Assembly (NCBI GenBank): GCA_916613615.1
Contig: OU744732.1
Location: forward strand, 45,127,227 to 45,191,226
Length of the DNA: 64,000 bases
From: Steromphala cineraria
Taxonomy: Eukaryota > Mollusca > Gastropoda > Trochida > Trochidae
Reading direction: 5' to 3'
Of the stretch, positions 1-12,862 are shown in pieces. Both the position numbers and the translations under genes were made by a program. How positions within the stretch are numbered: the first letter of the stretch is position 1; the number at the start of each line of letters is the position of its first letter. The notes below the pieces were generated by a model. That model was not told the origin of the DNA. It saw only the letters and a program-made list of their open reading frames with translations, and made no database searches.

Positions 1-79
1 TATGACGAAGGGATGTTTTCAATGCGACTATCGTCTTTTATATGCTTTCTGGGTATGAAATGGTAACCATGATCTATCT

Positions 80-277
80 TCACTGCATTCGAAATTTTGT
101 GTACTTTACGTCACCACTTTTGCGGATAACGTAGTCTACCTTGTCTTCGACAACGATAAAGGGCAAGGTAGTTTTATATGGAATTAGCAGGGATAAAATC
201 AGGTAGTCGGTGCAATCAAAGGGGAATGAAATGGTGAAGAGGTTCGCATACATAATCACCCTGCTTATTTCCAACAT
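80..277 (-). CDS. Unrecognised 65-codon open frame, possible exon fragment
   Basis: An open minus-strand frame with a hydrophobic stretch near its middle (DYLILSLLIPY) followed by a charged C-terminal half. I do not recognise a domain. Its base composition is slightly richer in GC than the surrounding sequence, which is the only hint that it may be a real exon. No convincing splice acceptor or donor was found, and it lies at the window edge, so a larger gene to the left cannot be excluded. It may equally be a chance open frame. Confidence 0.13.
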   Translation of the reverse strand: MLEISRVIMYANLFTISFPFDCTDYLILSLLIPYKTTLPFIVVEDKVDYVIRKSGDVKYTKFRMQ

Positions 278-288
278 TTTGCCGTCTA

Positions 289-482
289 AGACGTCATAAA
301 ACAGTTATTTGTTACGTCATTGTAGCAGGATATCGTCACGGTAGCAGGATTTCGAAAGGTATGCAGACCGTTTTGGGGCCCTTTAATGAAAATCGTATGA
401 GTCATAAATATATAAAACTCAAGTATGTCATATGACATTTACAAAAATAAGGCAAAATCGTGTGCTCACGTTGAACACAAAT
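289..482 (+). repeat. Diverged half copy of the 43.9-kb foldback element
   Basis: The order of motifs matches the left half of the foldback element at 43.9-44.2 kb: gacgtcataa, then acgtcattgtag, then gtcatatgac followed by tttacaaaa, then a gctcacg block. The right arm is not seen here, so this is a truncated or strongly eroded copy. Matching was done by eye. Confidence 0.4.
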
Positions 483-949
483 AACCCCAATAACGTGCTT
501 ATTATTAGCCATATGAATAGGTAATTTCATGAATCTGTAACGCGTCTACTAATTATTTGGCTATTATATATTCAAACAACGAGGTTGGAAAACCTGACTG
601 TTTTCATTACAAACATGTCTATATGTAAATAGTTCATCAATTGTCGTGGTACGTAAACAGCACAAAGCATAAAAACATTTTTATGTATTATTAAAGCAAG
701 AGAAGAAAAAACCCAAATCACTATATTCCCGATCAAACACAGCTGCACTGTAGAATTATTTTCACTAAACAATAAAGCAAAACATGATTTTACACGGATG
801 TTTTTAAGGAAATGAGGAGGAAGAGACAAGCATACATAGCCACAAATCTACATTATTACTAAATCATCAACGACCAAATCATTTATCTGAGGCCAGTGAT
901 TGAGATTCCTAAATTCTAAACTTCATACAGGACAGCAATATATATGAAA

Positions 950-2715
950 ATCAATATCATCGATCACCTAATCAATCAACTAGAGACATATTCAGACTCT
1001 ATTCAGTAAAACATGTATACCTCATTAATATTGCAGTGATCGATATATTTAGGAAGACACTTAGATCAAAAATTCACTTATCCCTTCAACCTCGTGTTTT
1101 TTCCTCACTCAATCTATGTAAGTTAAGGTCATAGCGAAATGGATTGCGGTCTATAGAGTAAGACATCTTAGCTTATCTTAAGTAATTCCTGAATATATAA
1201 TATGTTTAGAGAATAAACTGCATAAAATAATTCACTTATCTCTTCTACCTCGCGAATTTTCCAATCGAGCCTCGTTACCTTCATAGAAAAACGAAGCATT
1301 ATGTTACTAATACATCATACCACAAATTAATCCATGGATAATATAAACATGAATACACTGAAGACTACAATTCACTTATAACTTCAAACTCACGGACTTT
1401 CCAGTCAACCTCTGTTTGTGATGGTCATCGTACAACTAATTCAGTGTCAATGCAATTAATTAGAGTCAATTAAACCATTTCCCTTTAATTAATCCCGAAG
1501 TCTTTAATATGAACAGGAACACAGTGAAGACTACAATTTACCAATAACTTTTACGTAACGGACTTTTCTATCAAGCTCTGTTTGTAAGAGTCATAGTGCA
1601 ACAAATTCAGGGTGTATGCAAATAATGAGGAGTCAATCAATTCATGTCTCTTAAATTGATCCCGAAGAATATAAAATGGACAGAAAGAGACTAAAGACTA
1701 CAATTCTCTTGAAGATTTCCACTCACTTAAACTTCAAACTCATGGACATTCCATTGCAGCTTAGTTAGTTAGCGTCATTGCACAACAAACCCAGAGTCCA
1801 TGCAATTAATGAGGAGTCAATCAAATCGTGTCTTTTAAATAAATCCCTGTATAATATAATCAGGAATACAGTGATTACAATAAATCATAACTTCAACCTC
1901 GCGGACTTTCCAGTCTAGAATTGTTAGTTACAGTGATAGTACAACAAGTTCATGGTCTATGCAATTAATGAGGAGTCCATCAAATCATTTATCGTTTATT
2001 TATGCAGACATACATACTATTAAGAGGAAGACACTGAAGATTTCATTAAGTTATAATTCAGATCACAAATCACTAATAACTTTAACCTCACGGTATTACC
2101 ATTCTTGCTTTTATAGTTAACTTTGATAGTACAACTAATTATGACTCTATTAAAAATCTTACCTTAATTAATCCCTTAGTGTAAATTAAAACTGGAAAAC
2201 TCCAATGATCACAAATCACTTATCACTTCAACCTCTTGGACTTAACTCTGTCAGTTAGCATGATAGCAAAATAATTCTGAAACTATTCAATTAACGAATC
2301 TTACCTTAATTAATCCCTCAGTGTGTATAAAACAGGAAGACACCAAAGATCACAAATCACTTATCACTCCAACCTTACGGACCTTCCAATCTAGCTCCGT
2401 GATTTAGCGTTATATCACAACTAATTATATATGTAATGAAGAGTCTATTTAATAAAAACTCTTACCTAATTAATCCCTCAGTGTAAATGAAAACAGGAAG
2501 ACATCAAAGATCACAAATCACTTATCCCTCCAACCTTACGGACCTTCAAACCTAGCTCCGTTAGTTTAATTCAGAACATTTTCATTAACAAATCTTACCT
2601 TAATTAATCCCTCAGTGTATGATAAACAGGAAGACACCAAAGATCACAAATCACTTATCACTCCAACCTCACGGTTTCTCCAATCAAGCTCTTTTAGTAA
2701 GCGTCATAGCACAAG

Positions 2716-2788
<73 letters not shown>

Positions 2789-3090
2789 TTAAGAATATTT
2801 TTAATATGGTAACTTTCATCTCATTCATATGCAATGTTATTAATAAATAACGCATGTAAAGCATCTATATACACAGCCTTAATGTCATTCTAAATACACA
2901 ATGTAATTTTTCATGTACCACGGTGAGTGGTTTTGTGAAATAAAGATTGATTGATTGAATAAAAAATCTTACCTTAATTAATCCCTCAGTGTAAATTAAA
3001 ACAGGAAGACACCAAAGATCACAAATCACTTATCACCCCAACCTCACGGTTTCTCCAATCTAGCTCCGTGAGTTAGCGTCATAGCACAAG
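950..3090 (+). repeat. Tandem array of about 12 units, 130-180 bp each
   Basis: A unit built around the phrase aatcacttatcacttcaacc, followed by cacggactttccaatc, a tagctccgttagttagcgtc block and a cttaattaatccctcagtg block, recurs near 1072, 1230, 1371, 1540, 1720, 1883, 2065, 2213, 2354, 2516, 2645 and 3020. The units near 2354-3080 are closest to each other, which suggests recent expansion at the right side. The array is interrupted at 2717-2965 by an unrelated AT-rich insertion. No gene is visible inside it. Confidence 0.85.
2717..2965 (+). repeat. (AT)n microsatellite plus AT-rich insertion splitting one tandem unit
   Basis: About 65 bp of uninterrupted AT dinucleotides (2719-2783) is followed by about 180 bp that is absent from the other array units and ends in a short attg tandem tail (gattgattgattg, near 2950). 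After it the array resumes with the normal cttaattaatccctc block. The tandem tail is what retroposed SINE-like elements often leave. No Pol III promoter boxes were recognised, so the class is unknown. Confidence 0.55.
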
Positions 3091-3294
3091 GCTTACTCCT
3101 AACCAATGTGGATCCTCTGGTAAACTGAACCATGAGTTCCGCTCTCGTTCACACCAACTCGTGGGTTGTGAGTTATTCCGTGGCAAGCAGCAGGTGTTTG
3201 ATCAGCATAGCCCGGAGGTCTCTAGCTACCATTGTACTATGCGTTCTTCGAGGTGGCATATTTCAAACTAGGATAAATAATCTATTCTTGAAAT

Positions 3295-4140
3295 CCACTG
3301 GAAAACAAGTCAGCATATGACGCTGATAAACTAATTGTACAAATGACTGCTTTTCAAAGGATTACTTCTTCGCTAGATTTGAGATGGAATCATTTTGTTT
3401 AGTCTCCTATTGACTTTCGACATTTGAATTCTTGAGATGTTTTTGAAAGGAAGTTAGCATTTGGTGTTGGTTTCTTATTGTCCAAATGACTGCTTTTCAA
3501 ATAATTTCTTCTTCTAGACTTGCGATTTCAATCATTTTGTTTTGTCTCCTATTGTCATTCGACATTTGAATTCTTGAGATGTATACGAAAGGAAGTTAGC
3601 ATGTGGTGTTGGTTTGCTTATTGCGAAAGTGACAGCTATTTAGAACATTGGTTTTCACTAGACTTTCGATTTCAATAATTTTGTTTAGTCTCTATATTGA
3701 CATTCGACATTTGAATTCTTGAGATGTATACGAAAGGAAGTTAGCATGTGGTGTTGCTTTCTTATTGCAAAATGACTGCTTTTCAAAGCATTTCTGTTTC
3801 GCTTGAGATTCTAATCATTTTTTTAGACTATAGATCTATGTTGACATTCGGCATTTGAATTAAGGAAGTAAGCATGTGACGCTGATGTTCTAATTGTACA
3901 AATGACTGATTTTCAAAGCATTTTGTCTTCTAGACTTGATATAGCAATCGTTTGTTTGTCTCTATATTAACATTTCGACATACCTTTCCTTGAGATGTAT
4001 ACGAAAGGAAGTTAACATTTGACGTTGGTTTGCTTATTGACAGCTGTTTAGAACCTTTGTTCTTCGTTAGAGTTGAGATCTTCCAACGTTGCCATGGTCT
4101 TGCGTGGTCTTGACATAGACATTCGAATCCTATACGAGAT
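3295..4140 (+). repeat. Second tandem array, about 6 units of 130-157 bp
   Basis: The phrase gacatttgaattcttgagat recurs near 3419, 3549 and 3706, with diverged versions near 3849 and 3975. Each is followed by acgaaaggaagttagcat and a ggtgttggttt block. The units degrade to the right. No coding potential was seen. This array abuts the first one but shares no unit sequence with it. Confidence 0.8.
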
Positions 4141-5899
4141 TCTGCCTAATACAGTAAAGTCAACAAGTGATGTTGATTTTACAATTATTTAAATAACAGC
4201 TCATCAAAGGTCAACAGTGTGACCTAATATAAAACCTGTTGATCTCAATTTATTTAGATTGCATCAAAGCAGTTGTTCTTCGTCGGACTTGAGATCTTAA
4301 CTATCTTATCATTGAAACTACAGTCTTACGTTTTGTTTGTAAAACAACATGGATGCATTTGAAGTTATTTGTCCCTCACTATATCTGAGATCTTCTGTTG
4401 TTACATTGGTCTTGGCAAATTTTCTGATAGGCATTTAACATTCTCACATTATTCTTTAGTTGTGCTTGAAAAAAAAGCAGTTTCTCTTTGATTTTACATC
4501 CGACATTCATACTTTACTTCTTCTTGTAAAACAAGTACACGATTTCTGGAGTTGTTTTCTTATCAAACGAGTTAAAGTTGCTGTTCACTTGATTCCATCG
4601 TTCATGTTATTTTTCTTAAGATATTTTGTTGTCTCCGTTGTCTCATGTGGCCTATGCAGTTGCATAACTTGAGGTTGTTCACACGCTAGTGTATCTAAGT
4701 GCAACCGTAATATAAGATGTATATATTTTGGCGGTCCATTAAATTGCATCAACTGAACTGATGAAATTCACCGGAAAAATTATTGCAACACCTGCTTGTA
4801 AATGACTTAAGTGATTAAAAGTAATTCTATTCGACCAATATGGATCTAGTTCCTATCAGAGTGATTGTTTCAGGTTAAATCATACGTGAAGATAAAGGAA
4901 CACCAATATTAGTTTTTTTAGAGATTGTTAATTGTTTTGACTGACCTGAACCACGTGTCCTGAGAAATCACGAATGCATGTTCAAAATAAGGGCCATTAA
5001 GGCTGTTTACATCGCCTAAACTCAATGTGGTCGGACCTTTATGAGACCATTATGTTTTTAATAGTGCCATATGCAGAAAAACTACTACCGTGACAATGCT
5101 ACATTGATATTTCGTCATGGACAGACGTTAGCAAAATGATGTTTATGATATCATTGATGACATCAAGATGATTCAGCAAAGAAGTTTACTTAGATGCAAC
5201 CATATCTCTGTGCAACATCTCTTTGTGCGTCTCCATGCAACCAGGCAATGATTCTTCCTCTATTAAAGGGACAGTCCTATCGGGGTATTTTTTTTGTGGA
5301 AACCAAATTCATTTGGACATTCCAGTTTACAAAAATATGTTCAAGTTGAATAATGTCAAACATTTGTGTCGATTTAGATTTGACAATTTTAAGAAGAAAA
5401 GGGCATTCTCGGTAAATAAAACAACAATGAACAGTGAAGCCATTCATTGCTTTCACGAGTGTAAAAAATCCATAGCTACAGCATTTAAATGAATTGTAAG
5501 TTAGTCTTGGCATAAATCATATATAAATATTATGATATCCCATCAATACATATTCTTTATTAAAATGATATTGTGAAATGAGCGGGTTTCTTTCGTGAAT
5601 ATCCAAAAAAATTCAAACTGGCGGACCTGTTGTCATAGGAAAGTCACTTTAAGGTTTCACTTTCTTTTAACTTCTTTTGGGTATTTAAAAAAAAATAAAA
5701 TCAATGTGTTCAGATGAGTTGTTAATAAAAAAGAATAATGTTTATACAATTCTTTCCAATTCTAATACCTTATATTCTAATTCTCGGCTCAAAAGGGTGG
5801 TGGTATACATACGTAAAGCAATAACCACCTCTTTATTGTGAGTTATTATTCATCTTTTATTTATTTCAACATCTGTTCTTTAGCTTCACAGAAGCAGAT
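4141..5899. other. No gene or clear repeat recognised
   Basis: AT-rich single-copy-looking sequence. Open frames here are under 90 codons, lie on both strands over the same stretch (5223-5513), and show no domain, signal peptide or splice context. I see nothing that can be supported as a gene. Confidence 0.5.
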
Positions 5900-6354
5900 C
5901 TTAAGATGACCTACGATTGAAATTGCTCTACGATAATGATGGATCGTGTGGCAGGTTCCTGACCAATAGATACATTGGATTGTGTCGTGATTGCTGGGTC
6001 AATCGAATTGGTCAAACCGAAATATCCATGAGCTCATTAACTTTGTAACTGTATCAACAGATGCTTCCATCTAAGGGTTTCTCGTCCTTCGTGATGTCAA
6101 ATTGTTTCTAACGATGGTTGTTATTCAAGCCTTAAGAAGACATAATCCTTCTATGTTTGCTCGTGTTGGTGAGCTTAAGAATTTGAAGACTTGTTTGTGT
6201 TTTAGATTACATAAAGCGGTAAAAACATTGTAGCCTTGCTTTTGGCTGTTAGTTTGGATGAGGTATATGGATGGATGGTTAAGTTGCGAAACAATTGTCA
6301 GCATTGTTGAAATGAAGAATTTATCTACGACAAGCAGCATCTTAGTAGACTTAA

Positions 6355-6689
6355 ACAGACAGAAGCACGCTTTTTCACTGACAATTGTACGTTAATGCTA
6401 AATGTATTATTTTGATTGTTTCATAAATCTCATTACGAAAGTAAGATCAATCAAGTCAAACAAATTATATAGATTCACATAGAGTCCATTGACGGCCATT
6501 TGTGTGTGACTTCTTTTAATTCATTTTGTGTAAGAAAGAGAAATCGCATGGCTGAACTTTGCATTAAATATTTCCTTTATAACTGCTTTTTATAGTTTAA
6601 ATACACTGTCTTTCAATTGGAGCCATTTATTTTCATTTTCCTGACATCACCTTATATGACTTCTAAACACCTTATACTGCCCCTTTAAG
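6355..6689 (+). mobile_element. TTAA-ended MITE family A, copy 1, 5' end eroded
   Basis: Matches the family body (tgtacgttaatgctaaatgt, then ttgtgtgtgacttcttttaattc, then the terminal ctgcccctttaa). The left terminal repeat is degraded to agaagcacg. Family A has terminal inverted repeats of about 20 bp reading ttaaaggggcagtagcacg. A non-coding internal part of about 350 bp suggests a non-autonomous DNA transposon. TTAA at the ends is compatible with piggyBac-type target choice, but no transposase is present. Confidence 0.75.
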
Positions 6690-7452
6690 ACTATATGAAT
6701 CACATATAACTTGTTTATGCTTGTGTTTATTGCTGCTACCCTTTGGACATGACATGCATACACAAACATCTTTATCATCACTGTAAGACAACTATACATG
6801 CAAATTTATTGTAATTTTTAAGTCCATTTAAATAGATATATAATTAAAGTCAATTCCGTTTTATTTTGAAATATGGTGAGAGGTTCATCAGTAAACAATG
6901 ATCAGTTACTGAAATCATTTGGAGAAATATTTAGACAATAACCCAGACACATTTATCACGTTTCCTCTTCTGCGACTTCTGACGACAAATACCATTTAAA
7001 AAACCCATCAGTTCAACAATTAAAAGTTATGTTTAGGAACAGATGCTTTAACAAGTTTCATGACTATATTGAGACTATATACATGTATTTACAATCGATT
7101 TCATAAAGAAAGTTTCCGCCGTGAAAAGCATGTTTTCAGACTGACTATTACATACATGTAGCTGTTGTTTTAACGATTCCCTTGTATTTATATCTTTCCA
7201 TAAGACTCCAGTCTACGTCAATAATGATATACAATAACACAAAAATAAAAAAAAAAAATAAAAGTTTGGATCGTATAGTTCTTATGGAACTTCGTGTGAA
7301 AAAAATCCCGAATTTCCAGAAAACAAACATGTGTAAAAATCATAATAAGATATTTGAACTTGATCAGAGTACCATACATGTACTACTATGTGCATTATTA
7401 TAATACTTTGATAAATTCATTGTGATCATTCAAAAATACGTAAAATATCCTT

Positions 7453-8012
7453 AAAGATGCTGTATCATACTTGCAAGCGATTCAGGAAGAAACTTAGCTA
7501 TGTGAAATGAAATACATCACTTTGTAGAAAAATCTTTCGTCGAAATTTTGATATCATATTTAGATTGTTTAATCAACAATAACATACTTATTTCGAAGCT
7601 TCAAGCACAGTACCTCTCCTAGAAAGGGCATGTCATTAAGCGAACCCGCTTTCGGTGACGTAATCATTATGCTTGTAGGATTTTCACCGTGTCTCAACTA
7701 CCGTATTTGCGTTCGAAGGGTATCAACTTTGACAGTAACGAACACCTATTTCGGAGAAAAAGACAAGAAAATCTAGTTGAGCGCGACAAAGACGGTTTTC
7801 AAGCGTACATTTAGAAACCGGAAGTTGTGAAATGGCCACACTTGATTCGCCCTTATGTCGACTGCCGTTTCGGTATTGTTTGGTAAATTATCTCCTATTT
7901 GATGAATTTTGGTCCGATTTTGTCAAGGTTGGTCGCTAAATTTTTCTAAAAATACAACGTATACATTAAAAATACTTTTATAAATATTGCAAGTATGATA
8001 TAGCATCTTTAA
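7453..8012 (+). mobile_element. About 560-bp TIR element (family B)
   Basis: The left end taaagatgctgtatcatact (then tgcaa) is the near-perfect inverse of the right end ttgcaagtatgatatagcat (then cttta). The interior lacks any open frame of note and includes a more GC-rich block around 7600-7870. It is probably a non-autonomous DNA transposon. A partial inverted copy lies at 15.19-15.35 kb. Confidence 0.75.
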
Positions 8013-8385
8013 TAAATATCCTCATTTTTGGCACTTAACGGTTCTACGATAAGCTCCCGTTTACTACAAATCTTCCACAACAGAATCGTATAGCAGAAAA
8101 ACAAATGAATGCCATTTTCAATTCAAAGGAATTGTTAATTAGGAGTAACTTGAACGTGAAACCCCCAAAATCAGGCCTTTCATTGATTCTATCAAGTTCA
8201 CTCTCTCATACGTAATTGATTCGAAGATTGTAATTTCCTTAAAAGCGAACTCATACAAGGTTTCTCTTTTGCAAGGTACAGAGATCAAAGAAAGACTAAT
8301 TTGATTTTCATTTGTAAAGAAAGATTTTGATTATTCTTACTAAATGAGGAAGTCAAGAGAAATTATATGAATGAACAACTTCTTT

Positions 8386-8475
8386 ATTTGGCAGTAGCTA
8401 CGTTTCGGTATAGATTCTTATACCGTTTTCAAGCATATAAGGATCTATACCGAAACGTCGCTATTATCAAATACA
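8386..8475. repeat. Small foldback hairpin (about 90 bp)
   Basis: The arms tacgtttcggtatagattct and the inverse around agatctataccgaaacg (8398-8420 and 8437-8458) are nearly perfect. They are extended by an imperfect outer part and separated by about 14 nt. It could be a tiny MITE or a transcribed hairpin. The sequence alone does not decide. Confidence 0.7.
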
Positions 8476-11400
8476 TTACTTGTTCGTCCATAGAAGTACA
8501 CCATTCAAACAACTAACTGAATGAGATAATCAATTTTCAAAAAAACATTTGCCATTAATTTCCTGTTAGTATACAAATTATGATTTTGGATATAGAATCA
8601 AGTCAAATAATTCTAAAAGATACGACTATTTACAGTTAAAATATCAATGTAACGATGATGAACAACTAAGATCGTTTCTTAGTTTTAGTGGTCATAGCAT
8701 GTATCAATACATTTGATATACTAAGAAAGGAATCCAAATTCACAAAACAAATCCATTAGTCTTCCACGGTGATGTCATTTCATTGTTACATCATCGTATC
8801 AATGGGATCATAACATTTTGAAGGTATAAAACAATCTGATATCGTGTATTATTTCCAATAATTCGACATAAATATATGACCATGGAAACGACAATATGCT
8901 ATTTATGATAGAAATGAGAACATCGAAATTTTTTGCCAGTTCTGAGATATTTCTGAAATAGTTGCTTTTAAAATACCATTATCTAAAACTGTACATGTGT
9001 TCATACCTTATCGGATACATCATTTTAAGGAAATGGAATGTTGTTGTTTAAATGTTTATCTATTTCAATATCGATGATTGGTTGAACATTTTCAGAAACC
9101 ATGAACAGGAATATCATAAATCCCTATAACATGACATGGCATGTATACGTAATTAAAGATAACAAACATCGTTACAAGCTCATATACATGCGTAATATAA
9201 CCGAACTCAATATGTTGCCATGTTCAATTATGACTATCCAATATTGAAATGAATCTTATTGCATATATTTTATCTCAAAAACTCGACAACAGACACGAAT
9301 GCTAATTCATGAGCGTATCAATTTGAAGAGAAAAAGACATTCATGTGCACTGTGGGTAAAGGATGAACGAGAATGGTGATTCCATTTGGATTATGTATCA
9401 AGCTGTTACAAATTCGTGCTTGAACTCCAAAACAGAAAACTGTTTGATATGGTTAATGGTTATCATGCATGGTAGACAGCAAGGCCGCCAATGGATTTTG
9501 GAAAGCAGCACAAATTCTCTTATATATCATATGAACCAGACACATGATTCCAGGCTTCTTGACGTACAGGCATTAATTATATAATGCTCTACTTATATAT
9601 ATCATACTAGCCTCCCTGAATAACAGGTTTACCTAATTTGTCACACGTCAACAAAAAGTTTGAACTTACTTAAAACAATATTCACATATATTCTAATTAA
9701 AACGAGAATGTACATGTCTTTGACTCAATAAATCCTGCAACTGATAAACAAATTCCAAATTCACATCACTATTAACACTACTAACAACATTTAAGGCATT
9801 AAATTACAACTAGATAATTGTTTAAATCAATTAGTACTAAGGAAATTAAACCCTGTACAGGCTCACTGCTATAAGCTCGAGTTTAAGGTTCAGTAATACT
9901 TCTTTAAGTCTATTTCAAGGGATTTGATTACCACTAATGGGATTTTAATCTCATGTTTCAAACGAGTTTCCTTGGTAAACGAATTGGATTTCCGTGAGTA
10001 CATTAGTAATACTGAGAATAACAGTATCAACAGAAGCTTTTCCAACAAATTTCAGACAAATTTCCATTACATCTTGTTATCATTGAAACATACATACACT
10101 ATTAATGGAGGTTATTAAAGTCGTTCTTACGTATAAAAATGTTTTAAATTTCAATAATAGAATTGAAATATCTGATGAAGTTTACCATTTGAAAATAAAC
10201 AAAAAAAATCATTTGTAATGAAGAATATTTCCAAATTATATAGCATAATATTGTTAACGTTTGCCATTTACAAATATTTTGCTTTAATTATCTTCATACG
10301 AGTACAAAACTAGGCTTTAAGGGTTTGAAACAATTAATAGACAAATCGGTGCTTCTTGCAGTAATACCAAGCATTCTGGTAAACTTTATATACCCTTAAC
10401 AATAAACAATATATGTAAATCCTCAAAATGTATCCATGAGACAACATCGTCTTTGATGAAAAATTAATATCATATCAGTCAGTGATGTTTAAAATTTAAA
10501 AGTACAAGCTGAGAAGAAATCCAATATATAGTTACATATAAGTATTGCACTTAATGAAAGCTTCTCGTTTTAAGATTTGTACTTTTAATCACATTTACAG
10601 CACAAAAATAATCAGAATTTATCCCTTGGATAATAATTCGATGTTTTGGTTTTCATTTAATTAAACGACAATGAAGGGAATCGGCGAAATGCAGTATTAA
10701 ACATTTCCCCAAAGTTAACAAGTGACGAGTAACCAAACTACCAAAACCAGATGCATAAAATTCAGTACTGATTTTTTTACTATCTTTTAAACTTTCAAAG
10801 TTTGTTATATGTATCTCATTAGCAAATATTTGCAAACTCACTTCTGCATTTGTAAAATAATGCAGAAATATGATACGATTACAATCATGGTAGTTCTTAG
10901 TATATAAATCTGTGCTATTTGTCTTTAATCTAACAAGTGGTCTTCAACGTCTTGTTTTGAATAACTAAATCATGTGTTTCGAAAGCAATGGTCAAAAAAT
11001 CAATTTCCGTTGATAGTTTTGCTTTTTTCCCAAAGAGTAATACTTTCTTATTGTAACGATTTTATAATCAAAAATATAATCCACGTGATAGATGACATCA
11101 TTCCTTTTGTTTTTAATTCTAACAATGAAATGAAGTTTTCATGACTTTAGATCAAAACGTTTAAAATATGTCATTGAATACAGATTGTTTTTCTCAACAG
11201 CCAATTGTTGTTTTCCATGATTCTGACACTTCCTCATTTGCATTGGCAGCTCTTACAGAGTCATTTTTCAAAACATCAAACGTAAGTGCGACGCCAGTTT
11301 CCACAGTTGCTTTCTAATGATTTCAAACAATAACCTTTACAAAACAAAACTAGGGGAAGTTTAAATCATCTTGTTGAAAACCTTATTTTTCTTTGACTAT

Positions 11401-11675
11401 CATTTGACGTTAAAAATATTTTTCGCGCAGATAATGATTCGTTAATGCACAATATTATGTTCAGAAATTGTGCAAGTTCTTTAAGGCATGCTACAAAGGT
11501 GTCATGTTTATATGGACGTCAAATAAAACACTTTATGCATTTCTACAGTATTTTTGTCAGTTAGAATTTCATTTCCTTCTTTCTAGATGTTCTATGAGGA
11601 CAGATGGATTGCCACATAAATGTGGGATCAAGAGACATATGAAAGACAATGGGGGTGATAAAAAATATGCTACAT
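8476..11675. other. AT-rich stretch of unit 1, no gene seen
   Basis: Holds the unit-1 anchor blocks at 8.95, 9.9 and 11.2 kb and otherwise unremarkable AT-rich DNA. The block at 9.9 kb is open in one frame in this unit, but the homologous blocks in the other units carry stops or scattered replacement changes, which argues against coding. Confidence 0.45.
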
Positions 11676-12055
11676 GAAGGTAAATTATGTCACATCAGTA
11701 AATTGTGACACAACACTAAATAATGACACAACAATTATAAAGACACATTATCAAAAAAGGTAACATACGTAAATTATGACAAACCGTAAATTAGGACAAA
11801 TCAGACCATTTGGACACATCAGCAGGTTAGGACACTAGTAAACTAGGACACATCAAAACAAGACACATTGGTAGATTAGGACACTTCAGTAAGTAAGGAC
11901 ACTTTAGTAAATTAGGACACAGGAGTGGATTAGGATAGATCAGTAAATTATGACACATCAGAAAGCTAGGACACATAAGTGAATAAGGTCAAATGAGGGG
12001 AACAGGACACATCACTAACTTAGGACACATCAGTACATTAGGATAGGTTAGTAAA
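11676..12055 (+). repeat. Minisatellite with unit near 20 bp (gtaaattaggacacatca)
   Basis: About 18 imperfect copies of a unit close to gtaaattaggacacatca. Related, shorter or eroded arrays lie at the equivalent place in other segmental units, near 18.73-18.95 kb and 31.85-31.88 kb, so the array is older than the segmental duplication. Confidence 0.85.
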
Positions 12056-12507
12056 TCTGTAATAAATATTTGTATACATATGCAAGATTGAGAAATATGA
12101 AATATCCATGTACATTTAGTATACATAATCAATTGAAATATTTATGAAGATATTATGACCCATTGGTAATCAAAACTAGATCTGGACTAGTTAATACAGT
12201 CACGTGACGTTGATGGAGGAGACCAATTCACTTAGTAGTTATCAAGCCACTTAACAATTTATGATTGGTATCAGAAACGACAAGAAAACATTAACATCTT
12301 CAGGATTATCGAGGTCTGACTGTACACTGCATTGTGGAATGTTACCTAACTATTGTCATCAAAAGTTATACTTTTTAATAACAATTCAAACTTCAACTTG
12401 TAACAAAAGTTTTTAGATGAGTGTGCTCTTTTTCTTTGTTAATCTATGTGACATGATAAATTCAATAATTGATATGAAATAATATTCGAGACATTAAAAC
12501 TGTTAGA

Positions 12508-12862
12508 TTAAAGGGGCAGTAGCACGTTTCTAGGGGGCCAACAAGGTGATGTCAAGAAAATGAACATAAATGGTTCCAATTGATAGACAATGTATTTAAA
12601 CTGAATGAAGCAGTAATAAATCAAATATATAATGTAAAGTTTAGCCAGGGGATTCATTTTTCTTACATATAATGAATTAAACACAAAAATGGCAGCCAGT
12701 GGACTTTATGTGAATCTTTATAATATGTTCTCTGACTATGGTTGATTGGTTTGTGTAATGAGATTTTCGACACTAACAAAATAATACATTTAGCATCAAC
12801 GTACAATTATGAGTGAAAATTTAAAATATAAAATTGTCAAAAAAGTGCTACTGCTCCTTTAA
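12508..12862 (-). mobile_element. MITE family A, copy 2
   Basis: Full-length copy in inverse orientation to copy 1. It starts at ttaaaggggcagtagcacgt and ends with gtgctactgctcctttaa. The inner attgatagacaatgtattta and the tttatgtgaatctt block are present. Confidence 0.88.

Noticed and set aside
11676..12055. CRISPR-like array of about 20-bp repeats
   Set aside because: Units run head to tail without unique spacers and the organism is eukaryotic, so this is a minisatellite.
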